Source: Microcyclospora pomicola (taxonomy: Eukaryota; Ascomycota; Dothideomycetes; Capnodiales). From it: a DNA stretch of 64,000 bases. The notes beneath the pieces were generated by a model that worked only from the letters and a program-made list of their open reading frames with translations, ran no database searches and was not told the origin of the DNA. The translations under genes were made by a program, and so were the position numbers. Below, piece by piece: positions 54,127 to 64,000 of this stretch (its first letter is position 1; the number at the start of each line of letters is the position of its first letter). The stretch is taken from contig NHNY01000031.1 of the NCBI GenBank assembly GCA_002786065.1, positions 125,510 to 189,509 on the forward strand, read 5' to 3'.

Positions 54127-55419
54127 TCAATACCGTTGCTTCGTGCTGTCGAAGCTCTCGAGCACGCTTTGCACCATCTCATTCTTTTTGTCCTCGCCCT
54201 GCTCTTTGCTGTCGGAGATTTGCGGTCGAGTCTCTTGGGACCTCGACTCTTCGTTCTGGGTGAGGTGCTGTGCCATGCTCTTAGCTTGGCTCTGGTTCAC
54301 TGTCCCATAAACGCCCATTGCAGTTGCAATCATGCTTCCAATGTCTCCCACATTACCAGGCACGACAACGCTTGTGCCTTCCTTCGCCAACCGTCCGAAT
54401 GCTTCCACGTATTTCTCTGCCACTGAAAGGCTGACAGCGCCTTGTGCCGCGGATTTGCCTTCCGCGATTGCCCGGGCTACGGCATCAATGCCATTCGCCG
54501 TGGCCTTCGCCTTGAGTAGAATTGCCTCAGCCTCACCAGACGCTGTGTTGATGTTCTCCGCGCGTACTGCTTCTGATGCAAGAATCACACTTTGCTTCCG
54601 GCCCTCGGCGATGTTGATCGCGCTCTGTCTTTGACCTTCCGACTCAAGAATTTCAGCACGCTTGCTGCGCTCGGCTGTCACTTGGCGATGCATCGCCTCT
54701 ACTACCGGCCCAGGTGCGTGGATATCCCGGATCTCGTAACGCAGGCAACGTATACCCCAGTCCGCGGCAGCTTCATTGATGGCTTGGGTGATGTTGGTGT
54801 TGAGTGCGGCTCTCTCCTTCAGTACGTGGTCCAGTGTAAGCTGACCAATCTCACTTCTCATGGTGGTCTGCGCAAGCTGAGAAATGGCGTAGTCTGCATC
54901 CTCAACACCATATGATGCTTTATGAGGATCGAACACCCTTGTATATAGCACGCCATCTAGTTCCAACGTCACATTGTCGGCGGTGATCGCGCTTTGCGAC
55001 GGAATTTCCATCGCGTTCTCTTTGAGTGACTTCACGTACGCTATCCTGTCAATAATAGGTACTAGTATTGCGAGACCAGGCTGCAGAATGCGATCGAAGC
55101 GGCCCATGCGCTCCACTATCCATGCTGTTTGCTGCGGCACAAACTTGACGATTGTGTTCGCTGGGAGGCTGGAGCGCTGGAAGTAGGTATTTGGCGGTCC
55201 GGACGAGCCTGACATGCCTGCAGACCGCAGAAAGGAGTCGCCTGCACCGGCATCGTGCTGTGGTGAGGATGAGAAGCTTCTGTTCGAGAGGATGCCGGCG
55301 GTGGTATTGTAGAGCAGAGGATAGCGGGAATTATGGAGGGCGGCGATGGAGCGACGGGATAAGGTAGGCCGAGCAGCAGTCCAGAGTGGAGTCACTCTGC
55401 TACCTATCGGTGCCGCCAT
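54127..55419 (-). CDS. stomatin-like protein 2 (mitochondrial SPFH/band-7 protein)
   Basis: A 430-residue intronless gene. An Arg/Ser-rich presequence (about 60 residues) precedes the SPFH domain (VKFVPQQTAWIVERMGRFDRILQPGLAILVPIIDRIAYV, SAITADNVTLELDGVLYTRVFDP). The helical tail (AAADWGIRCLRYEIRDIHAPGPVVEAMHRQVTAER, GEAEAILLKAKATANGIDAVARAI) matches the SLP2 family. It forms membrane scaffolds in the inner mitochondrial membrane, linked to cardiolipin domains and AAA proteases in animals. The C-terminal 60 residues are Gln/Glu/Ser-rich. It is head to head with TRM11 (233 bp). Confidence 0.93.
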   Translation of the reverse strand: MAAPIGSRVTPLWTAARPTLSRRSIAALHNSRYPLLYNTTAGILSNRSFSSSPQHDAGAGDSFLRSAGMSGSSGPPNTYFQRSSLPANTIVKFVPQQTAWIVERMGRFDRILQPGLAILVPIIDRIAYVKSLKENAMEIPSQSAITADNVTLELDGVLYTRVFDPHKASYGVEDADYAISQLAQTTMRSEIGQLTLDHVLKERAALNTNITQAINEAAADWGIRCLRYEIRDIHAPGPVVEAMHRQVTAERSKRAEILESEGQRQSAINIAEGRKQSVILASEAVRAENINTASGEAEAILLKAKATANGIDAVARAIAEGKSAAQGAVSLSVAEKYVEAFGRLAKEGTSVVVPGNVGDIGSMIATAMGVYGTVNQSQAKSMAQHLTQNEESRSQETRPQISDSKEQGEDKKNEMVQSVLESFDSTKQRY

Positions 55420-55652
55420 GTCGTATTATTGCTGGAAGGATGGAAGATGATGTTCTCGGCGAACCATGACCAGGTCTCGTGCTCGCCGTCGTTGTGTCGA
55501 CATAGCTTAAATAGAGTTCGGCTAGCGCCTGAATATCTTTCTTCACTGCAAGTCATTTATATTCAAATTCTGACCACCAAGTTGAGGTGCAATAATTGAC
55601 GCGAAGTATTTTGAGGGAGATCAGACATGCTTCATCGATCTGAATCGCTACG

Positions 55653-57240
55653 ATGGAGTATTTCATTCGCTTTGTGCAGTGGCACGAGACCTTTCGTAAA
55701 CCTGAAATTGACGCCCTAGCTGAGTTGAACAATTTAGCGATCGAATGGGTCTACTACTCTGACACCGTACGTTGACGTTGAGGAGAGGGGCGAGATACAG
55801 ATCTAAAGATATTCTACTCTTCGAGTGCTGTGCGTCTCGCCCTTCACATATCGATCTGCAGAAGAAGCTGCTGATCGTTCTTCAGTCACCCTTTGCCGTC
55901 ATTCGTTTCGTCGATCAGAAATGGTCTGATCGGGCAGCAGCGGCTCTTGTTGCGAGATCCATCTTGGTATTAGGGATCTATGAGTTATGGGGCCAAGGTG
56001 TAGACTATCCTGCGCTCCATGCGGACATAAAGCATCGCACATCCAGCATCTGGCCCGATTACAGGAACGTCTCCTTTCGCTTCGAAATGGATTGCTTCCA
56101 GGGCCGCCGCGACGCAGCTGACCAGACGTCGATAATGGAGAGCCTCGGATACATGGAATTCAAAGGACGGGTTACAATGAAGAAACCTGATCATCAGTTC
56201 TTCATCTGCGAACAATATCCCTTGGACGTCAAAACGCCCATAATCATCTACTTTGGCCGTTGGGTAGCCGACAGCGGAAGGAAAGCCATGAACAAGTACG
56301 ACCTGAAGAAACGAGCCTACATCGCAACGACATCCATGAACGCGGAGCTCTCGCTCGTCACCGCAAACCTAGCTCTTGCAGCTCCAGGCACATTGGCGTA
56401 CGATCCCTTTATGGGCACAGGATCATTCCCCGTGTCCTGCGCCCATTTCGGCGCAACAGTCTTCGGCTCCGACCTTGACGGTCGTAGCATTCGCGGCAAA
56501 CCTACCAGGAACGTCCAGACCAACTTCGAGCAATACAGCCTCACGCCATTTTACCTCGGCGGTTTTGTCGCAGACATCACCAACACCCCACTCCACCAAC
56601 GTCGCATCCTCAACAGCATCGTTTGCGATCCTCCCTATGGCGTCCGCGAAGGTCTGAAAGTCCTCGGTAGCACACGAGTCGCATTGAAGGAGGTCGTGTA
56701 TCTCAATGACGGCACCCCAGCCCATCTGGGACGGAACTACATTCCGCCGAAGAAGCCTTATTCTTTCGTGCGTATGCTAGACGACATCCTCGACTTCTCG
56801 TCCAAGATGCTGCTCGACGGCGGACGTTTGTGCATGTGGATGCCTGTGGCTGGGAGCACAGATGAAGAGGCTGCGGAGAGAGGGGAGGCCGACCTCGGCG
56901 CTAGTGCCAGGCACAGAGATGGCGAAGAGGCGGAATATGCGATCCCAGCACACCCAGCGCTGAAACTGGTCAGTCACTGTCGTCAAGACTTCAACAAGTG
57001 TAAGCGCAAACGTCCACAGAAACCTGCGTAATTCACTGACAAGACATAGGGTCAAGACGACTATTAACGTACAGTCGCCTCAAAGATGTGGAGATCGATG
57101 CGGCTGATCTGCATGCGTATCAGGCGGCCAGGCTACGGACGGAAGATGGAGGCGAGAGCAACGGAACAGTGAATGATCTGAACGATTTTCGACGGCGATA
57201 TTTCGATGGTTTCAGAGTTGACGCTGTGGCTGAGAAATGA
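55653..57240 (+). CDS. TRM11: tRNA (guanine-10-N2) methyltransferase catalytic subunit Trm11
   Basis: SAM-dependent enzyme that, with Trm112, methylates G10 of tRNAs. Proposed exons 55653-55766 (MEYFIRFVQWHETFRKPEI..), 55886-56999 and 57050-57240 give 472 residues. Intron 1 starts GTACGT; I chose the acceptor CTTCAG at 55885 so that YYSDT joins SPFAVIRFVDQKW, as in the family's THUMP-like N-terminus. CTGCAG at 55861 is also in phase and would add KKLLIVLQ. The methyltransferase motifs are DPFMGTGSFPVSCAHFGA (SAM binding) and CDPPYGVREG (catalytic). Intron 2 (50 nt) yields NKWSRRLLTYSRL, a Trm11 hallmark. The stop lies 107 bp from the convergent RRN6 stop. Confidence 0.92.
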
Positions 57241-57347
57241 TGACTACTCAGCGCATGGTCTGAATCTGCCACTCCACCAGATGGGCATCGATACTCCAGC
57301 TCACCAGAGTAAGACATATTTGACTACAGTCTTGCTCCTGGACAATA

Positions 57348-60312
57348 TTAGAATCCCTGCTTCCTCTTCTTTCTCCGTGGTGGATGATTGAGTCTTCCTC
57401 CAAACCTCCCAGGTACTACTTGACTCAAGGTCATCGGACCCGCTCCGTCTTGGCTCTGAGGTTGACTACTGTTCGCCAACGGGCGACTGCTTCCGGACCC
57501 TTTCGTTCTTTCGGGAAGCTGGCTGCTCATTACCATAGCTGCTTGACTGCTTTGTAGTCTCAGATGTTCTGCGTCTTCTGCCTCGCGTCTCTGCCGCCTG
57601 AGATGTCGTTCAACCTTCTTGCGAGCATATTTGCGCTCATTTTCTCCCATAGCATCATCATCTTCATCCTCCTGAACTTGCTGCATGATAATACGGCGCA
57701 AAGACTCGAGATATCGATAATTGTAAGGATCTGTTCCGAGTGACCAGTGGGAAACGATTTTTGCCAAAGATCGTGGAGTTGAAGTAGGAATGTATGGCGT
57801 AGTCGAGGCAGAGTTGAATGTGGTGTATCTGCTTAGCCGCATCATCTCCATTGATGTATGAGCCGTGGAGCTCTGGCTGATTGAGGCACTTGGCGTCATG
57901 GAAGGGGTGGCTGTTGGGGATGGAGTCGGCAAAGTCGAGCTTTGATGAGAAGACGAAGTGTTCTTTGCATCTGCACGAGTGGGCAATTCACGTTCAGGCT
58001 CTTGAGCAGTATCAGGCTCGAGGTATCTTGTGGCGAAAGCGACCTCAGTCGCTACCCTACGAAGTATACCATCCTTGCTCAGCCTGAGACGCCCAGGTAT
58101 TCGCGATGAAAGTGGTGAAATCCAATCATCGATCATGTACTGGTATATCTCCTGCAGTCCGTGGTTCCATGTCACAGTGCCGACTCGTGTTTGATACCTA
58201 TCGTCATTAATGGCCACGGGATCATCATCCCGTGCGTCAACGGTGGTAGCATATGTGAGGCCACTAAGACGCGCAGAGAAACTCTCCATGTCATCATCAA
58301 GTGGCACATTTTCCTGGCCAAACTCGAACAAAGTTCTGTATGGAGATATTTCAGATGTCCCGTGACCTCTTATTTCCTGCTCCACGAGCTCAAGAGTCAA
58401 ATTTGCAGGCTTACTACCAGTCTCGTTTTGTGACTCCAGTTTCTTGCAGACATGTTCATAGCCTGCCACCCTTAGGGTCACATCATTCGTTGTCGCCGGG
58501 CTCCGTAAGAATTTATGGTTGCGTGAAAGTGGCCGCAGATGCTGGTTCATCACCGATAAGTTCTCGTTGGCGTCGGTATTTCCGACGACGAATCGAGTTT
58601 TCTGGACCATAGGCGCAGACTTTGAGGCTTCAGGCGTCCTCCATGTCGGCGTTATCTTAGCGAAGTGCTTGAATGCGTAGGTATGATCCACCATGAGGGA
58701 CTGTGTGATCATGCCGTCAAGATGTAGGGCGGTCAAAGCTAACATCTGTACGTTTTCTCGCTCCAGACGTGTAGCGAAGGACTGGTCGATATTCGACTTC
58801 CATCTTTTGCCATCATGGCCACCTTTGAGCTTGTGGATCTGAATGTCCGAAAAGCACGGGTATCCGTTTGTGATCCCTGACGGATTGACAGAGCAAGGAT
58901 CAGTGACAAGCGTGCACACATCTCCCTCGATACGGACTCGATACATTATGACAGCAGCCGTCATGCTCGAATATAACAGGATCAGAGTAACTGTTACAAT
59001 CAGAACCAAGGCAATTTATTGTGGGATTATTTCACAACTTACCATCTTCATCGATCGCCGAGACTGTCATGTTCATCGTGACGTCGTTCTGATTCCAGAA
59101 ATGCGTTAATCCCAGTGCCACGTTGAGCTTCGTGGAATTTGAATCTGACTGGATCGTCTGCTGTACATGGTACACAACAAGATGTGTGGAAGTCAACACA
59201 CAGAAGTAAGCAGGACGCATCGGTAGAGTCGCTACGTTCATGATGTACGATGCCTTGATAACATTTGCAACGTGCACGACAGCGATCCTGATTCGCTCCA
59301 TACGCGAAATGTCGTACAGTTCCAGCACACTGCGAGTGCAAATCAGTAGCATTGTAGGGCTATTGACCCACAAGATGTGCGCCCACCCATCGCCGGTCAA
59401 TGCTATACGATTGACGGAGGCAGCCCATCCAGTACCCATGTTTGCTCGTGGATGCGTTCGCCTACTGCCAAGGTCCCAGACTCCCCACTCGCCAAGTGCG
59501 TTGATGATTGAAAACTGCCGAGTGTACCATGGATTAAAGGCCACATCAATGTGGACCTGATCGTTGGTATCGCGTATGGAGATATTGAAAACCGGTGAGA
59601 TGCGCAGTAGTGGAGACGGCACCTCTAGATGAGCTTTATTGTGATCGCGAAGTACAGGTCGAAAGATTGATGTTCTTGTTGCGCATCTCACAGCCATAAA
59701 GCTCGGATTCTCCATGGAACCTCCTCCACCGTCGGACGTCTGTGAAAAGAGTATCTGTCGAATGGCTCCTGATGTACTATGCCAAGTCGCTCCGTGGCGT
59801 CCAACGGTAGGTACTTCGATCCAAGCGTGCCTGCTATCGTCCCAACCTCGCCTCTCGTGTTGCACCTCGACAAGCCTGAGACTGCTACTGGAACCTCCAG
59901 AGCTGAAACACATCACAGAGATTGGATTGTGATGTTGCTCGGAAGGGACACTGCCGAAGGCCAGTAATGAGCTCCTGGAAAAATCATGTTTTATTGACGC
60001 TTCGATCACAGCTTCCGAGGTTTGAATGAAAGAAGGTAGAGCACGAGAGATAGGTGAAAGCTCCGGAATCGTATGTACAATATCCCGAATCTGTTTCGCA
60101 CGTCCTTGTGAAGTCGGCTTTGATCGGCCACCTCGATGCGTAATGTGTTGCTCGCCATCTTGGGCTTTCACGATGATTTCAGGTTCATTGAGGGGTTGGA
60201 TGTTTGGAGAGTGCTGGAACTCTCGCGAGAAACGCCAGCTACTATCCTCTGCATGGTAGGTGGTAGTTCCAAAAAGTCCGTACGGCAGCTCCAGACCACG
60301 TTTCTCAATCAT
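57348..60312 (-). CDS. RRN6: RNA polymerase I core factor subunit Rrn6-like
   Basis: Two exons, 60312-59043 and 58990-57348, with a 52-nt intron (GTAAGT donor, AACAG acceptor) give 970 residues. The N-terminus (ELPYGLFGTTTYHAEDSSWRFSRE) and the WD/beta-propeller-like middle (QFSIINALGEWGVWDL, ALTGDGWAHILWVN) match Rrn6. A helical region and a low-complexity Ser/Thr segment follow. The C-terminus PGRFGGRLNHPPRRKKRKQGF is the conserved Rrn6 tail. Role: nucleolar factor that recruits Pol I to the rDNA promoter with Rrn7 and Rrn11. The ATG at 60312 is consistent with homologues. It is head to head with SPC25 (406 bp). Confidence 0.88.
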
Positions 60313-60718
60313 CAGGCCTCTCCAAAATTCTTCGATGATGGCGTGAAAGACAACGTGTGAACATGGTAGAGTGCAACTCGAAGTTCAGCACACGTGCGAG
60401 GATAAAGCTCGAGTCGCGATCTTTTGAAGATTTGGAAGGTCGGTTTGAGAGAGATCAGAGTGTACCTTCAAGCTGTGTCAGTGATCTTACATTCGCGAAG
60501 CTGCAAAGTCGAAGTCGAGCTTTTAGAGTTTCGAGCTAGTACGCGAATGGACATTTGTTTACCTTCAAGCATGATGAGACGCTTCAGCGTCCTGGCTTCC
60601 ACACTTCATACCGACCGTAAACACTACTGAGACGATCGTCAAAGTACTTATATCCACTGGCACTCGCAAAACACACGATCACAAACGCTTCCGCTCGCCC
60701 GGATACTTTCTGCCAGCT
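60313..60718. promoter_or_regulatory. shared divergent promoter region of RRN6 and SPC25
   Basis: 406 bp between the two ATGs; no distinct motif claimed. Confidence 0.5.
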
Positions 60719-61574
60719 ATGGCCGCCGCAACCCTCACGCCATCGCGTTTCAGCAATTCCTTGTCCGCGTCGACAGCACAACATGCTGGCTATGGTCCCG
60801 TCAGCATGGCAGATACTTTGCCCAGCGCAGATTTTGCTTTTAACGATCTGCGTGAGCGTATGGCTCAATTCACTGTGCGCTTCGACGAGTTCATAGCACG
60901 GGGTCGCAAGCGGGTTCTGGAGGAGCGAAACGCGTTTCGCATGAATGTTGCCGAACTAGAAGGTGAAATTGGTGTTGAGAAATGCGCAGTTCTTACATTC
61001 AGAAGTACTGACGAGGTTCTATCCAGACACTCAACGAGCCCGGCATCAGCAGATCTCACGCCTGGAGTCTGTGTCAACCGCGCATGCTTCATCGCTTGCC
61101 AAAGAAGCCAGCGAAGCGGAAGAGATGCATGCCGCCATCGCATCATTACAAACGCAGCGATCAGCAGCACAAGAGCACAACGAGAACATCCGCCACACCA
61201 TCGCACAAACACAGGGCGCGATCAAACAGCGGCGAGAAGCGCAACAAGCACATCAGCGCGCACTGGACGCGCAAGCACGACACAATGTGCCCGAGTTGCG
61301 CTTTTGGGAACAATGTCTAGGGCTGCGGATCGAAGGGACGGGAATCGAAGATAGGCTACGATTTGTGTTTGTGTGCGTCGATGGGCGAGACGGCGAAAGG
61401 GAAGCGAGCTTCGAAATGGATATGGGTGGCGCAGAGCTCGTGATTGCAAACACGAAACCGAAACTACAACGCGACTCGGTTGCCGAGTTGCAGGAAGAAA
61501 TGAATGGGACTCAAGAGCTAGGAGCGTTCCTGAAGGGCATGCGTGGACTTTTCGTAGAAGCTATGAAAGCTTGA
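60719..61574 (+). CDS. SPC25: kinetochore protein Spc25 (Ndc80 complex)
   Basis: Two exons, 60719-60962 and 61027-61574, with a 64-nt intron (GTGAAA donor, CTGAC branch, CCAG acceptor) give 263 residues. The N-terminus FNDLRERMAQFTVRFDEFIARGRKRVLEERNAF leads into a long coiled coil (QRARHQQISRLESVSTAHAS .. IAQTQGAIKQRREAQQAH). It ends in the globular RWD-like domain (VPELRFWEQCLGLRIEGTGIEDRLRFVFVCVD .. ELGAFLKGMRGLFVEAMK), the best-conserved part of Spc25. It pairs with Spc24 to anchor Ndc80 at the inner kinetochore. Length and domain order are standard. Confidence 0.94.
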
Positions 61575-62129
61575 CGAGTTGTCGCATATCGAGTTATGAA
61601 CGAGGAGATGATGACGATACTCAAAGAATGACAAGCAATGTTTTCTGCCTCCTCACTGTACCAATAACTGCTCAAGCAGGAATGCCATTGATCCTGCATG
61701 ATGATCATGAGCCAGATCTGTACATTGTGTGTAGCTCGCAAGTGATTGCGCTCGTGTCCCCGCCTCGACTGCTCGGCCCCAGATCTCACCACGCAGGTTC
61801 ATGCGCGCCACGATCTGTGACGTCGGGCTAACCACGATTGGCAAGCACCTCGGCCGCGATATCAAAAGTCATTGACGACATAACATCTGTGCCTGAAACT
61901 CAACTGGGTAACCGACGTACCTGGGGTACATGCCTTGCTCTGGTCGTGTGTGCCGCCTAGTTGTATGAATACTGGGTGATTCCCTGCTCGCCTTTCGTAA
62001 TTGTAACTGTTCATTTGCTCAGTGCTGTAACATCTCTCAACCTTGCTGTACCACGATATCGTAGAGATATATTGATCGAGTTGCTATTTCACCACAAGGA
62101 CCAGAGGAAGAAAATAACAACAACCAACA
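61575..62129. other. intergenic, no gene seen
   Basis: About 550 bp; SPC25 3' flank and the promoter of the 92-residue protein gene. Nothing else supported. Confidence 0.5.
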
Positions 62130-62511
62130 ATGGCTCAGGTTCGTTCAATCTTAGTCCAATGCATCGTCTACGGACTTGCTCGCCTCTTTAACCAATCGAG
62201 CAACGTCCATATGATCACTGCTAACGAATTATCTCAATCAGAAATCCCTCAAGAATCTCGCCAAAGAGAACCCGACCCAAATCGGCGACCCCGTCTCTCT
62301 CAAAGCCGAGACGTCCAACACACAACCTACCAAGGACGATAAGCCCAACAAGCAAGGCGGCGACAAGTCGTTGAAGGAAATTGCTCAGGACAAGTTGAAG
62401 AGCAACCCGTCGGCAATCGGTGACCCGGTTAGCTTGAAGGCAGAGACCAGTGACAGCGAGCCGACACCGCAAGATCGGGGCGCATTGAACGACAAGAAGT
62501 CGAAGTTGTAG
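62130..62511 (+). CDS. small hydrophilic two-repeat protein of unknown function
   Basis: A 9-nt coding exon 1 (62130-62138, MAQ) splices over a 103-nt intron (GTTCGT donor, CTAAC branch, AATCAG acceptor) to 62242-62511. The 92-residue product consists of two copies of a motif of about 35 residues. Copy 1 is KSLKNLAKENPTQ-IGDPVSLKAETS and copy 2 is KSLKEIAQDKLKSNPSA-IGDPVSLKAETS. Each is followed by a Thr/Pro/Asp-rich spacer. It is rich in Lys, Asp, Ser and lacks Cys, aromatic residues and any membrane segment, so it is probably disordered. I recall similar short proteins in other Pezizomycotina without a known role. The start codon has a good context (CAACA before ATG). The exon 1 call depends on the splice. 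Confidence 0.72.
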
Positions 62512-62900
62512 AGGATCTGGTCGAACATGCCTCGCTGACAGGAGCAGGCGGTCTTGCTGGACTGCCATGTGCACGTATTGCGAAGGATGTATCAGGATAT
62601 GATGATATGCTCATGCTCATGCTCATGCTCATGCTCATGCTCATGCTCATGCTCATGCTCAAGTTCACTGTGAGTTCTCATGTCAGACAATGAATCGTGA
62701 GCGTGGGCCTCATTCTGTGTGTTCACTCATGTGCTAAATGCCTCATTTACTACCTTGATATCAGTATGGTGATGTCCATCATATCACTTCGGTCAACATG
62801 CTATCACTCTTCTCACAATCTTCTCACATCGATCTACACTAGATTAAACTTTCCTATAAGTCTTGATCGGTGCATATCTTGCCCCATCCATCTCAGAGCA
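62512..62900. other. intergenic with hexamer repeat
   Basis: About 390 bp between the repeat-protein gene and the last gene. It holds nine tandem ATGCTC units (62607-62660) and otherwise AT-rich promoter-like sequence. Confidence 0.6.
62607..62660. repeat. (ATGCTC)9 tandem hexamer
   Basis: Nine perfect copies of a 6-bp unit in the 3' flank of the two-repeat protein gene. Perfect copies suggest a young, length-variable tract. Confidence 0.95.
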
Positions 62901-64000
62901 ATGTACTTCAGCAAGCAGCGACCATCTCGCTCCAGAGCGTTGGCGCAAGTTCAGCTAAGATCTCCCGTCTCAATCTCAGCCAGTTCCCGACCTACCAAGA
63001 TGACCGGCAGAAAAGCACACCCTTACCAGGCTCGTCCCTTGCCATATTACGAAGACTACTATGGCCTCAAGAATCGGGAAGATGATGGTGGTGCAGACTA
63101 TTGTGAAAGCGAAAGCGAAAGCGACGACAACAAGAAAGGCGAGTGCAACAAGAAAAGGAAGCGTCCAACCAATGAGGTCAGCATTCAGTATGGGAGATCA
63201 GTGTTCGATTCCAGGGCGTATGGTAAGCGAACAGATCTTGTCGATATGAGTGACCAGGAGACGGTTGATACACCATCTGAAAGTAAGTATGATTCTTTCA
63301 CGTGCAAATTTGGAGTATGTCAAGCTCGAGCAGTGTGGAAGCACCTGACTTTAGACGTCAGCAAAGTGCTCACTTTCACCAACAAGTCGACACTGTTGTT
63401 GGACTTCTTACCGTACTTCGGAATCCGTGACTTTCTCACTTCACTCCGTAATCTGCTTACATCATTTCCTTCTAGGGCGTAAGTTTGCGAATCTTCACGG
63501 CATCGGGGCTCGATATCAGCTAGCAACAGGCTTCGGTCAATTTCAAGGTCACCAGTCCGATAGTCCCCTCGCCAAGTCACGCGCAAACAATCACGAGGGA
63601 CAATACATCGACCCGGGGCAAGCAATTGTGTCTGGGAAAGGAAAACCCCAAGGAAGCCAACTGCTGTACTATGACAAGGCTCAATCGAGCAAGACCCACC
63701 GTCCACCAGGCAAACCTTGTCCTACTTGTGGCGCTGTAACGGACAAGGCCAAGCAGAGCGCGGAGAGCAAGGAGCTTGATATTTCCACGCCAATGCCTGA
63801 CAGCCGTTTGCCGGACCCATTTGAAATGAGTCCTCGTTCGACCAGGCAGAGAGCGAAATCAGGGTTCTTGAAGGCTGTGACAAACAGCGAACGTACATTA
63901 AAGAACTCCGTTGGACATCAGGAGGATGATTTTGGAGACGACCTCCAAGACATCAACCAGGACTACCATCTTCTCGAAACCAGCATCGCGGTGAGTAAGA
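62901..64000 (+). CDS. unknown protein, 5' part (runs off the right edge)
   Basis: Exon 1 is 62901-63282 and exon 2 63476-63990. The 193-nt intron has a GTAAGT donor and a TTCTAG acceptor, and a second donor GTGAGT follows at 63991. At least 299 residues are encoded. The N-terminus is basic (MYFSKQRPSRSRALAQVQLR); ATG at 63000 (MTGRKAHPY) is an alternative start. An acidic Ser/Glu/Asp run (CESESESDDNKKG) is followed by a Lys/Arg cluster (NKKRKRP) that looks like a nuclear localisation signal. Exon 2 has one CPTCG pair of Cys and is otherwise low-complexity. The C-terminus is outside the window, so I cannot name a family; nuclear location is a guess. Confidence 0.6.

Noticed and set aside
1-64000. 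tRNA, rRNA, CRISPR arrays, LTR elements or DNA transposons
   Set aside because: No GTTCRANNC-type T-arm with a cloverleaf, no rRNA blocks, no terminal repeats or transposase/reverse-transcriptase motifs were seen. By-eye scanning could miss a single tRNA.

Overview
This is a 64 kb stretch of a filamentous ascomycete (Pezizomycotina) chromosome. Genes are dense and lie on both strands. Introns are short (mostly 50-120 nt) with GT(A/G)NGT donors, CTAAC/CTGAC branch sites and CAG/TAG acceptors. The gene set is typical of Pezizomycotina: an RGS-LOV photoreceptor, a DUF3824-type protein, an AA11 chitin monooxygenase and a STAND-type fungal N-terminal domain. A Dothideomycete is my guess, at low confidence. 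I see no intact transposon, no tRNA, no rRNA and no clustered secondary-metabolite pathway; most genes are conserved housekeeping loci.

Layout, left to right. 1-1284: 3' end of a PMC1-type Ca2+-ATPase. 1.5-3.2 kb: a possible broken ORF, then a UBTD/DC-UbP-type ubiquitin-domain protein. 4.3-7.3 kb: a kelch-like single-span membrane protein. 7.3-10.2 kb: no supported gene. 10.2-13.5 kb: TRP4 and a Plr1-like aldo-keto reductase. 14.5-17.4 kb: an EF-hand protein with a fungal Helo-like N-terminus. 18.2-20.3 kb: a DUF3824-type protein. 21.1-26.3 kb: kynurenine formamidase, MET14, GCV1 and VMA5. 26.3-28.4 kb: gene-poor. 28.4-34.3 kb: RGS-LOV photoreceptor, RAD51 and RPP40. 34.4-42.5 kb: divergent MON2 and VPS9. 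43.1-44.1 kb: a GPI-type secreted protein. 44.4-48.4 kb: divergent eEF1B and HSP78. 48.6-49.8 kb: AA11 LPMO. 49.8-52.3 kb: gene-poor, AT-rich. 52.3-53.0 kb: small Ser-rich secreted protein. 54.1-61.6 kb: SLP2, TRM11, RRN6 and SPC25. 62.1 kb to the end: a 92-residue two-repeat protein and the 5' part of an unknown gene.

Several neighbours are arranged head to head over short shared promoters: GCV1/VMA5, MON2/VPS9 (both endosomal traffic), eEF1B/HSP78, SLP2/TRM11 and RRN6/SPC25. The most striking find is non-coding. The 183-nt second intron of the eEF1B gene carries a box C/D snoRNA whose guide matches the U18 target in large-subunit rRNA. This is the same host gene that carries U18 (snR18) in budding yeast. 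A step-type heat-shock element (three GAA at exact 10-bp spacing) lies about 100 bp upstream of HSP78.

Exon borders were inferred by hand from splice consensus plus reading-frame continuity and family resemblance. Coordinates of multi-exon genes run from start codon to stop codon, with exons listed in the evidence.
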